Under the pieces are notes generated by a model. It worked only from the letters and a program-made list of their open reading frames with translations, ran no database searches and had not been told where the DNA came from. Both the position numbers and the translations under genes were made by a program. A DNA stretch of 64,000 nt from Dermacentor variabilis (lineage: Eukaryota > Arthropoda > Arachnida > Ixodida > Ixodidae): assembly GCF_050947875.1 (NCBI RefSeq), contig NC_134576.1, forward strand, positions 58,160,255-58,224,254, in the 5' to 3' direction. Below, in pieces: positions 11,168 through 20,985 of this stretch. Every line of letters starts with the position of its first letter. Position 1 is the first letter of the stretch.

Positions 11168-11800
11168 TTGAACATAAATGCTCGAAGCTTGCTTAATAAG
11201 CTTGAAGATTTCGATTGGCTTGCAGAGTGCTACATTCCGTCAATTATTGGCGTAACAGTAACATGGTTGGACAACTCTATATCAGATGTAGAATTTTTGC
11301 CTCCAGATAACTTGGTTATCAGAAACGGCAGGCAGTTTGCTAAAGGTGGGGGTGTAGCTCTGTTTATTAAAAAAAGGCATTGAAATTTTTGTGTTGCCAG
11401 AACTTCCGAATACTGAGTATGTTTGGTGCCGAATAAACATATCTGGTTTCGCCACAGTTGTCTGTGCTGTATACCGTCCGCCCGGTTCTGAAAACATATT
11501 CTCGCACATTACAGAACACATAGTGGAACACAGGCTCCATAATAATAAAATGATCATTACAGGTGATTTTATACTCCTTGTATCGATTGGAAATTATAAA
11601 TTTCAACAGGTCATGACAAGGCTGTTTGTGAATCCCTAATTAATTTGGCTATATAATTTGATTTAACACAAGTGGTTGAATGTCCAACTCGAGTCAACTC
11701 TGTTCTTGGCCCTGTTTTGTTAATTAGCAGTTGTTACAGTGCGGTTTTCAGTGTGACGAAGTCGACAGACTGTCAGATCACAACGGTGTTTTCATGAAAT
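11168..11800 (+). pseudogene. APE-type endonuclease domain of the 11-14 kb LINE
   Basis: The frame opens with LNINARSLLNKLEDFDWL, the usual first strand of LINE endonucleases, which nick target DNA to prime reverse transcription. The second block reads TVTWLD where family members have TETWLD, so the metal-binding glutamate is replaced by valine. AVYRPPGS follows after a frame change near 11385. The GDFN motif appears as GDFILL, a second damaged catalytic box. At least two frame changes occur. The domain is therefore expected to be inactive. Confidence 0.75.
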
Positions 11801-12579
11801 TTGACTTGGTTTGTGCGCCCCTATAAGCCGACATTCACTATGCTTAAAGATTTTATCCTTGCTAACGACCATGCTCTTGTTGAACTGTTACAGTAGTCTT
11901 TCAGAGATTTCGTGTGTGGCAGTAAAACGTGCAGTGTTGATGCATTGTTAAAGCAGTTTCACAGTTTACTACATAGTTGTGTGCTTCAGTTCGTCGCCAC
12001 AAAATGTGTGAAACATAACCCGAAGCATCCATGGTATACAAGAGACATAATGCATCTCACAAGACGCATCAAGCGTATGCGCAAGCGCAGCCGGTCACAA
12101 AACGAAAACCGTGACTCACTACTTCTTTCACTGAAGCCTGAGTTAAAAACAAAAGTGACAGAAGCTAAACACTTTCACTGCAACATAACACTGTTAACCT
12201 CCATGAAAGAAGACCCATCGAAATTTTGAAAAACAATATTACCATCTTCCCATGAATCTGTATCCTTCATTATCAACCATCGGCCTTGCTCTGATCCCGT
12301 AACCATTTCTGAAGCCTTTAATAGCTACTTTCACTCTTTCATTTTGATGATGGTACCAATCTTACTTCCACTCATAGCTCGGAACACCAGTTACTCAACC
12401 TAAAAGTAAGTTACGCTGGGCTTGACAATCTGTTATTAAATGTTCACAAAACTGAAAGTGCTGGATCACACGACATACCTAATATGTTCTTAAAGAGGTA
12501 CTCGGAATGGAGTGCCCGTTATCTTAGTCATTTTCAATAAATCACTGGAGACATCCTCCGTTCCCCAGGCTTGGAAAAC

Positions 12580-13908
12580 TGCCAATGTGATCCCGGTGTT
12601 TAAATCTAGCAATTAACAACAAATTAGTCATTACCGACCGATCTCCCTAGTTTCCACTTGCTGCGAGCTTCTTCAGCACATTATTCACAAGCACATTGTT
12701 CAGTATTTAACTTGTCAAAATCTACTGTCACACTGTCAGCACGGTTCTCGATATGGTTTTTCCACTGTCACTCAGCTCATATTTATTCGCAACATAGCTT
12801 CCGCATTCAATAACCGCAATTGAATCGGTGCAACATTCATAGATTATTCCAAAGCATTTGACACGGTCTGCCATAATAGGCTTCTTCGTAAACTACGTAT
12901 CATATTTAGCGCCAATAAGTTACTCGACTGGATAACCGACTACTTTTACTTAAGATCCCAGTTCGTCACTTTCAACCATGCAAAGTCATGGTCAGTCACT
13001 GTAACTTCAGGTGCGCCTCAAGGATCGATGCTTGGGCCTCTATTATTTATAATTTTTATTAATGATGTAGCAAATGTTATTAATGACACCGCAGTGAACT
13101 CACGCCTATACGCCGATGACTGCGTGCGTTATTGTAACGTTGCTAACGCCCATCAGCAACAGGAACTAAACAAAGTGTTCTCATTGATCTGGGAATGGAG
13201 TAACGCAAGTCAAATGAAAATTAATTTCACTAAAGAGTTGCAGTGACGTTCGGTAACAAGAAGGATCCGCTACGTTTCTCTTACAGTAATAACGATAACT
13301 ATTTGACCCATGTCAGCGAGTTCAGATACCTGGATGTTATTTTTTCCTATAACTTAAAATGGAATGCTCATATTAATAACATTTCTGGGAATGCACTTCG
13401 AAAACTTCTCAAACGAACCTTAAAAAATGCCACGAAAGAATGTAAATTAACTGCTTACAAATCACTAGTTCGACCGATCCTGGAGTACACCTCAACTGTT
13501 TGATCCCCTCATCACGTGCGCGACACTGACCGTTTAGAAGCAGTTATAAAAAGCAATACGTTTCATCTTCGGTCGGTACGATCGCAACTTTTCACCTTTT
13601 CACATATGCACATGTTATCTTTGCAAACGTTAAAAGATAGGCGCACATGTGAACGTATCATCATGCGGCAAACGATCGTTTACACGTCATCTGGCATTCA
13701 GGCACCCTTCTCATCTGTGCCCTCAAGCGCACGTGTAACCCGATGGAACCACCCATTAAATATTGTTCGTTTTAAACCACATATAGACTGTTTTAAATTT
13801 TCTTTTTTCCTGCTAACTGTTGAAATTTGGAATCTATTGGACGGCTCACTTCGCACACTGCCAGTTGAAGAGTCTGTTGTTCAGTTGCATAACAATTTGA
13901 CCTTTTGA
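12580..13908 (+). pseudogene. Reverse transcriptase and C-terminus of the 11-14 kb LINE
   Basis: Recognisable reverse-transcriptase blocks in order: NVIPVFKS, HYRPISLVS, FIDYSKAFDTV (first catalytic Asp, about 12838), SGAPQGSMLGPLLF (about 13008) and YADDC (about 13108), then the EFRYL.V.. and RPILEYTS blocks and a C-terminal region to the stop at 13906-13908. The catalytic aspartates are intact, but in-frame stops near 12615, 12823, 13244 and 13501 and frame changes break the protein. CR1/L2-group placement rests on the YADDC box and the C-terminal blocks. Confidence 0.75.
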
Positions 13909-14179
13909 TCGTTTTTTATTACTTCTGTTTTATCAGTTTCTATGCTACCGGTGTTATTTGTTTTTACTAATGTATGTACCCACTCCTGCTATGTCTCCCC
14001 TACGAGACAGCAGTGTCTGTAAATAAAAATAAAGCAAATAAAGAAAATATAGAGACAGATTACCAGCGAAGCTGTTTGGACTGCATACATGGACTGCATA
14101 CATTATGATATCATACATGTGTTGATACGGCAACCCAATACGCCGACACAAGTGCCGCAATGGGCACCGCACCTCAGAT

Positions 14180-14394
14180 GCACCCCAGCCCTTTCTTATT
14201 CTTCTGATTATTTCAGTCTCATGATCCGGATCCGCGGTCTCTGCCTGCCCTAACTAGATGTATTTCCTTACCACTTCCACTCCCTCGCTACCTGTTGTAA
14301 ACTGTTGTTCTCTTCCGAGACTGTTAAACATTACTTTAGTTTTCTGCAGATTAATTTTTAGACCCATCCTTCTGCTTTGCCTCTCCAGGTCAGT
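14180..14394 (-). mobile_element. Internal fragment of an RTE-type LINE
   Basis: On the minus strand this matches the segment of the RTE copy at about 32697-32914 (TDLERQSRR, GLKINLQKTKVMFNSLGREQ). Unlike the other RTE relics here it lacks the 3' end and (GAT)n tail, so it is not a simple 5' truncation. It stops at a GCACCCCAGCCC boundary on the left. A deletion or rearrangement after insertion is likely. Confidence 0.75.
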
Positions 14395-14399
14395 CACCT

Positions 14400-15420
14400 G
14401 GAGAGACCTGTAGGTCTTTTGATAATAGTATATGTTTTTTTTAAATTTTATTTTAAATGGCCAGCGTGGCTTTATTACCCGAGGTCGACACACTATATTC
14501 TAGATATATCAAGCACATTTTGCCAACTATGTTTCCATTATAAATAAACCCTCGGTGCTAGGATTGTTAATAAGCAGTCTATTGGAAATGTCGATAAAAT
14601 GTACTACATCCAGCATGCATACGAGGACATACTCAGGGAACTGTACATAGCAAATTCATGAACGCCGATGGCCGTAGTTGAAAAATCTCAAATGCATGCA
14701 GCCATGCATATGTAAGACTGCACGAGCATTTGTGCACAAGCACATTTAGGAATATTACTTCCATGCAATGCATTTGCTTGAACAAAATCAGCTAGCTATC
14801 TGCTATCTACAAGTTAATTTATATTTTCTTTACATATTGCAGCAAAAAATATTTGAATGAATGTTATGTATGTTCACGTGTTACTTCTCATCTGTAATTA
14901 TGCATTAATGTGAATATCTTAATATTGCTTCTGAACCAACCGCACTCTCATACATTGCACAAAAAAATATTGAAGAAATTTCACTAGTGCTGAATCATGC
15001 AGTGCATAATAGAAAACAAGTGCAGCGATATTGTGCTGGATATATTACTTTTCTTAAAATGCAGGTCTAACGCTATGATCGAAAGCGACTATATACATTT
15101 TTACAGACTACTTCCCTTTGGCGAGCAAGGTCGCCAGGCAGGCCCTGACCTTCGTGTCATATCTTCTAAAGATGTTTCAAGTGTACACTGCAAATAAGCA
15201 GGGGGAAGAAGCAGCCTAACATATTTCCTCAAATCACTTATGTCAATACTCAATGGGGTTCAAGTATGACTAATGGTTGCTTGTGAATACAAATGAGTAC
15301 TATTATGCAACGTTTCATTTTATGGCATGATGAACACTTACACGTTCCCAACTGCTGCTGGTGCTGCAGCAACAGCATGTTGCTTTTAAGACAATCCATA
15401 TACGACACATTAATGTAATT
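14400..15420. other. AT-rich intergenic sequence
   Basis: No coding domain or transposon terminus seen; several short frames only. Confidence 0.4.
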
Positions 15421-15430
15421 ATACGCAATG

Positions 15431-15857
15431 CAGGCAGACAGAATTTCCAGGCAGAAACCTGGAGGCTTACGAAAAGGGCTCTACTCAAATTGAGGACGAC
15501 GCAACGAGCTATGGAAAGAAGAATGATAGGTGTAACGTTAAGGGATAAGAAAAAAGCTGATTGGGTGAGGGAACAAACGCGAGTTAAGGACATCTTAGTT
15601 GAAATCAAGAAAAAGAAATGGGCATGGGCAGGAGATGTAATGAGGAAGGAAGATAACCGATGGTCATTAAGGGTTACGGACTGGATCCCAAGGGAAGGGA
15701 AGGGTAGCAGGGGGCGGCAGAAAGTTAGGTGGGCGGATGAGATTAACAAGTTTGCAGGGAAGGCATGGTCACAATTAGTACATGACCGGGGTTGTTGGAG
15801 AAGTATGGGAGAGGCCTTTGCCCTGCAGTGAGTGTAATCAGGCTGATGATGATGATG
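15431..15857 (+). mobile_element. 5'-truncated RTE LINE copy with (GAT)n tail
   Basis: The last ~400 bp of the RTE family: an open frame to the stop near 15829-15831, containing RRMIGVTLRDKKKADW and KKKKWAWAGDVM, then CAGGCTGATGATGATGATG. The octamer ACGCAATG stands at 15423-15430 and again at 15858-15865, a probable target-site duplication. About 18 bases of unrelated filler precede the recognisable RTE sequence at the 5' junction. Being only the C-terminal tail, it has no catalytic domain. Confidence 0.8.
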
Positions 15858-15865
15858 ACGCAATG

Positions 15866-18800
15866 ATTTCTATATCAATTGCTGAGGAAAGATTATCCAG
15901 TTGGACTGCCTGTGCATTTTATGACGGGTAGGTAAATATGCCTGCGCAAAGCGATATGCTCAGAATAGTGACTGGGGCATTGACAGTCTCATACCAAAGA
16001 TTATACTTTATTTTCCTTAATACGCATTTATATGTCCGTCTTGTACTCCTAAATGAATGCATCAATTGCTGTAACTTCAGGAGAAGGCATATGGATTGAT
16101 TATATTGATATGGTCACTTCTCAGTGTCTTACAGATAATGAGGCCTCTTGGGCATGCTAACATGGTTGCAAGTTAGGTATACCACATAAGCACCGCAAAT
16201 ACCACACGAACACTTCCTGCGTCATGACATTACAGATTTGCAACTCCTGGCAAACAAAACTGAAACTATAGTTCGAGTGAATGCTATCAAAGTAAATAAT
16301 TCGAGGTGCTTCCAAGGATGAGTAAACTTTCATAGAGTTTCGAGGTTCAGCACTTTTAGTTTACGCACAAAAATTGAGTAAGAAGTGCCATTTCAGTATG
16401 CTTCCCTTTCTTTTTAATAAATGGGACCAATTTGTCTAAATTTAACGTGAGGTGAAACGTTTTAAGAACATGCTGTATAGAGAGATTCTCTGGAAACCTT
16501 GAATGATATACAATACAGCATACCTATGTTGACATTTTCAAATTTGTCGATCTTTTTCCAAGTCCTCCCTGGCTATTTTCATGCAAATTCCCTGGCAATC
16601 TATGACACCCATAGCTTAAGCGCAATAAAAAATATTGTGGTTTAATGCTTGCCAAGTACTATCTATGCATATTTATTTTATAAAACGAATAACACATCAG
16701 TCACTTGACAGGCAGTATTAGATTCAACTGAATTGAATCCCTTGTTCAATAAAGGTTGCAAGGGCTTGGGCAAGTTAGTAATTCATGGCAAATGAGCACA
16801 GCACGGAAGACAAGGCCACAGAAAGAGACACATGTAAAGCATACTATGTGTCAAACAAGGCAAATCAACACCTTGCGCAACTACAGATTCACAGCTCACA
16901 GCTTCCCCTCCCTCCACTCCCCCTGATGTAACGCGCGGTACAGGAGGGGCGCGCTTCCTCCTCCCTTTTCCCCCTTCCCCACAAAAGACAGGGCCGCGGT
17001 AGTAGGCTCTCCCACCCCCCGCCCATATCTCCCCGTCCCCCTTACGTTTTCTCTCACACATGTAGCATGCGGCGCGCGGTCAAGGTGTTATTGCCCTTCG
17101 ACAGTATACGGAACATGAGGGTCATGGCGACGGCAGCAATGCGCCTGAAGTGTTTATATAATTGCTCTCGCAATAATACACTAAGTCTATCCGGCACCTG
17201 AAGCATCCCGTGGCCCATAGCTTTCCGCAAAATAAGAAGTCACCAAATGGAACTGTCACCACGCGACGATTCGCAGCGCTGCAACAATGTCCTTTTTCTT
17301 CATTGGTGGTGCTAGGGCACCGAACTAAAAAACTCAAAAGAAAGCAAGTTGGCAATATTTGAATGCCTACTTTGGGCACCTAATTTGGCTACCGAAGGAA
17401 TATTGAAGAAAACGTGAGATTCTTGGGCGCCAGAGGAGCGTACACATACTGCTCGGTCTCCTACACCGGCGAGACAATGTTTTCCGGAGAAATCCCGCAG
17501 CGATGGTGGCGAGTGATAGCGCAATGTTTCTTGTTCTCGCCTGCTGGCCAGAAAGCGTCCGAAACTCTGCCAGACGAAAGTCCACTCGGCCAGAGAAAAA
17601 CGAACGCGCATCGAAGTGCGCCGCGCGGTTGTAGGGGCAACACGGGAAAAACGCATGCGTTCTGGCTGGTTCCGGCTGCCCACGAGAAGCGAGAACAAAA
17701 AAAGAATTGAAGAGGCTCAATGTGTCGTCGCGAATAAAACTCAAAAAATAAATAACAACGTAGAGACATTTGCTGGCTTTGGTATCTTGACATGGATGCT
17801 TTGGGGCCAGTGAATAGAAATGTTTATATTTTTTCTGTGACATGGCAGCACAAATGAGCCATCATGACGCTTCCTCTCATCGGACCCCGCTGCGTGCTTT
17901 CTGAACTTGTCTGGTAGTGTGTCGATTTGGCTTGTCTCGTTCTACGGTCCCATGTACGACTTAAGAAAAGCCAATGCATCTTTGGCGTCAAATGTTTGAC
18001 ATCAAATCCACAAAATTTCGGAATTCAAAAATGTAATGCATGACTTTGCAAATTTCAGTGCACTTTTCGCATCAGAAGTTTATGAAAATTTTATACCCAT
18101 AAAGTTTCAGCATTGAAATCCATGCACTGCATAGATTCTGCGGCCTCCGTGAGGTGCGGCGAGAAGCCCTCTCGCTATCAAAACACCCCTGAAAGTTTGT
18201 GCTCGGATGGGTCTCCTTGCGTTACGTTATATGGACCTCGGTGAATGGACATTGCCGCGAAATCCAGCCCGATGTCGCAATGTTCGCGCTGAAATGCCTT
18301 TTCGAGTTTGAAAAGGGGAGTCTACAGAAAATGCAGCATGAATTCCGGTGCTGCAGGTTGTTTTGATCGGCGGCGCATCACAGAAGAAAAGAATTCAGGG
18401 GAGAGAGACCCTGAAGCCCCTCTGCCTAAGCCAATGCAAATATGTGTTTGCATCGTCATTTCGGTAATTAAGTTTGTAGGACACTTCGCTATCTGCCTGA
18501 CTCTCGTTAGTTAGTCCCAGAGAAGATATTCAAAGCAATTCATTACCCGTGGACGCGGTAATCAGTCTTACACTGCAGGAGGGCGTTGCAGAAAAAATGA
18601 TGCCGCCTTTCCAGAAAGCTGTAGCATAAACTGTAGCTTAAAAAGATTAACTGTACATTGCGCGGAGCGTTGTATAGGCGGACGCTTGAAATGTTTACAG
18701 CAAGTAATCTAGACTGCAGGTGCATGGTCCCTTTTTTCTTCGCTTCCACTTCTCTTGTGCTTGTGCAGGCACAAGAGCCGATAGCGGATTATATAAACTT

Positions 18801-19134
18801 CGAAACACGTGAGCAATAAACTCTTATCTTCAAGCCAAAGGACCACACTTCTTTTCCTTCTTTAAATAAATGTATGTAAAGAGCTCCTTTCTCCTGTGTT
18901 CGAACGTGAGATGATAAGAGAAGCACTTCGCGAAAAGTAAGGTCAGCGCTATATAAAATAAAAAGTAGGAAGGAGTTTTTTTTTTGCAAATTTCAGTAGT
19001 CCTGCGCGGCTACTCTGCTATACTGCATCTTTCATGAATATCACGTTTGTTTAAGCAGCTTTCTGAAACTGTCAACTGAAGTCACTTTCACACAAGAAAC
19101 ATGGATCTTCTTCATAAAGTAAGTCGGATAGTGC
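15866..19134. other. Intergenic sequence without a recognised gene
   Basis: Mostly AT-rich. 16910-17060 is pyrimidine-rich on the plus strand. 17400-17720 is GC-rich with overlapping short open frames on both strands that carry no domain. 17940-18420 looks like an old dispersed repeat but has no visible termini. Nothing else is supportable. Confidence 0.35.
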
Positions 19135-19668
19135 TTGCAGATGAGCAATCTAAAATCTGTAAGCACGGGAAGCCGTCAAAAAGAATTTAATAATCAAGAA
19201 AACCTAGACGGCGCACATAGCACTGTAATTTTGTGCACTCATGTTGTTGTTAAGATAGGTGCGCCCGGAAAGTATGTTCGTTTTGATGCCTTTAGCAATA
19301 TAAATGAATCTTACGCTGCCTTAGTCCATCTTATGCGTTTCGGCGGATCTGCACAGCCAACATATGCTGCTGTCGATTACGTAAATAATTTTTGCTTGAC
19401 GTGTCAGTGCATGCATAATAACAGGAGATATCAACGATACTACGCCAGAGTACTGATATTGAAGAAGACAGCCATGGCCTTCACGAATAATCAGAAGCCT
19501 GAAAAGACCGTATCTGTGGGGGTGGCGCACGGCGACAAGAGGAAGCCAGTCAAGCAATTCCGCATGTGGCATTGCGGAAGACGCCCTAGTCCGTCAACAA
19601 TACTTAGAACGAATTCATTTTCGAGACGGGTAGCCTCACAAAAAAGCAACGCAGAACTGCGACAGTAG
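19135..19668 (+). other. Uncharacterised 177-codon open frame
   Basis: The longest frame in this stretch. It is rich in basic residues toward the C-terminus (VAHGDKRKPVKQFRMWHCGR) and has a scatter of cysteines, but no domain I recognise. It lies 370 bp upstream of the mariner-type transposase remnant in the same orientation, so it could be decayed transposon sequence, but I cannot show a helix-turn-helix. No splice or promoter evidence. Confidence 0.25.
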
Positions 19669-20035
19669 TTTAAGAAGCGTAAACGGTTGTGTTGGCATTC
19701 GTTGCTGCTAACCGTCACTTAAGTGTGCGCGACGCCAGTGTGGAGGCCGGCACCCCAAGGTCCCCCGTGTGAGGGATTTTAAAAGAAGGTCACTTTCAGT
19801 CGTACCATTCGAATTTTCATCAAAAGCGCGAAGACCGAGGTGTTAAAAACAATTTAGCTTTGCCAACTGCATTTTGTGAAGAAGAACGCGCTTTCTCACT
19901 CGCGTGCTTTAGAAAGATGAGGCTAATTTCTCCAGAAACGCGCGAGTTAATCTTCACAACGCGCACTACTTGAGGGGATAGTAATCCCGACTGGCTGGCA
20001 CAAACTCCCAATACCAGTGGTCGTTTATTCTGTGG

Positions 20036-20517
20036 GGCGTTGTTTTTGATGGCTACATCATCGGGCCCATCTTTTCTGAGAATACACTAACGACGCAACG
20101 CCACGTCAACGACATCTTCGAGGGTGCCGTGAACGACGTCTGTTGCAACATTCCGCCTGCACAGCTTCGGAACATTGGTTTCAACACGATGGTGCACATG
20201 TGCTTATTAGGAGTCAATCTTGAACGTGGTTCGACAAGCTTATTCCTGGGCAGTCGATTGGCCGGCACAGACCTGTACCCTGGCCTACAAGCGTGCCGGA
20301 CATGACACCTCTGGTCTTCTTCTTATGGGGCTACGTGAAAGATCTCGTGTATAGCAACGAACGTACCACACCAGACACTAAAACTAAGCTGCGTCTGCTG
20401 CGAGATTCCGACATCCTCAAAGCTGCAGCAGTCAAAGCTGCAACAGCACAAGTGTTGGAAAGAATCAACTACTGCATTGCTTCAGGCAGTGACCGGTTTC
20501 TACCGCGTGCTTTTTAA
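20036..20517 (+). pseudogene. Mariner/IS630-type transposase, C-terminal remnant
   Basis: Transposases of this superfamily cut and rejoin DNA with a DDE/D triad. Here the VVFDGYIIGPIF block (from 20049) and the VPDMTPLVFFLWGYVKDLVY block (20290-20349), normally PDLTPLDFFLWG-like, are clear. The block between them that should read like QDGAPPH is FNTMVHMC, so the second catalytic Asp is gone. The aspartate before FFLWG is replaced by Val (PLVFFLWG). A frame change separates the two blocks near 20285. The N-terminal helix-turn-helix is missing. Clearly non-functional. Confidence 0.7.
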
Positions 20518-20623
20518 GTGGCAGTGGCAAATACCCTCTAAGATTGGTGTAAAACGTCCCTGTTTAACTCACCTTCATGATTTCGCCCTATCGTTACATA
20601 AAAGAATGCGGCAAAGATAGAAA

Positions 20624-20707
20624 TACACTCCCAAACAAACGTACACCCTTTGAGTCGTATCTCGCCACAGAATAATCGTCATCTGTCCTGCTCGCTTTTC
20701 CTTTCTT
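20624..20707. repeat. Left arm of a ~80 bp inverted repeat
   Basis: The plus strand here (TACACCCTTTGAGTCGTATC, then AATCGTCATCTG) matches the complement of 26200-26283 with scattered mismatches. The two arms now flank the SINE carrying element C. Before C inserted they would have been about 500 bp apart. Confidence 0.6.
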
Positions 20708-20802
20708 GAAAGTGCTGCTCTCGCTAATTTCCTGTGGAGAATGCTCTGTCGTGCGGATGACTCGCGTGCCGTTCATGACTTGGAAGTACCGCGCTCACAG
20801 CG

Positions 20803-20819
20803 TTAAAGAAATTATGTGG
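20803..20819 (-). mobile_element. Displaced 3' tail of the SINE interrupted by element C
   Basis: Complement of CATAATTTCTTTAA. Joining this tail to 25977 across element C restores the AAGCCACATAATTT end expected of the SINE. The last four bases (GTGG, 20816-20819) are the target duplication of element C. Confidence 0.7.
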
Positions 20820-20949
20820 TGCTAAGAGATTTATTAGCAACGGGCACGAACGGGTAGCCGTCACAAGCGTTCGGCGAAAGACAGCAACCACGAGCTCATG
20901 CCGGTAGCGATGGTGCTGTGTCGCAGGCAGGCTACTCTTCTTCTTTACA
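20820..20949 (-). repeat. 3' LTR of element C
   Basis: 130 bp, matching 25846-25972. On the minus strand it starts TGTAAAGAAG and ends CTTAGCA. Just inside it (20950-20963) the minus strand reads CTGCGGAGGGCGAT, a purine-rich tract suited to priming plus-strand synthesis. Confidence 0.92.
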
Positions 20950-20985
20950 ATCGCCCTCCGCAGAAAAAGGCGCCATCCTGGCGGC

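Larger units (their letters stand above)
10940..14045 (+). mobile_element. CR1/L2-like LINE, nearly full-length but decayed
   Basis: A plus-strand non-LTR retrotransposon. A short frame at 10958-11140 belongs to the region before the endonuclease, then come the endonuclease (from about 11168) and the reverse transcriptase to 13908. The 3' untranslated end (CACTCCTGCTATGTC, GACAGCAGTGTCTGTAAATA) closes in A-rich repeats (AATAAAAATAAAGCAAATAAAG) at about 14045. It is broken by many stops, for example in the linker around 12240-12600. No target duplication was found. Confidence 0.75.

Noticed and set aside
15315..15863. Long minus-strand open frame opposite the RTE fragment
   Set aside because: It is antisense to the well-supported RTE coding tail. 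The same antisense openness appears at the other RTE copies (32928-33545 and 53190-53786), so it is a by-product of RTE codon composition.
16910..17061. Glycine/arginine-rich minus-strand protein
   Set aside because: The frame comes from a low-complexity purine-rich tract, with no splice, promoter or domain support.
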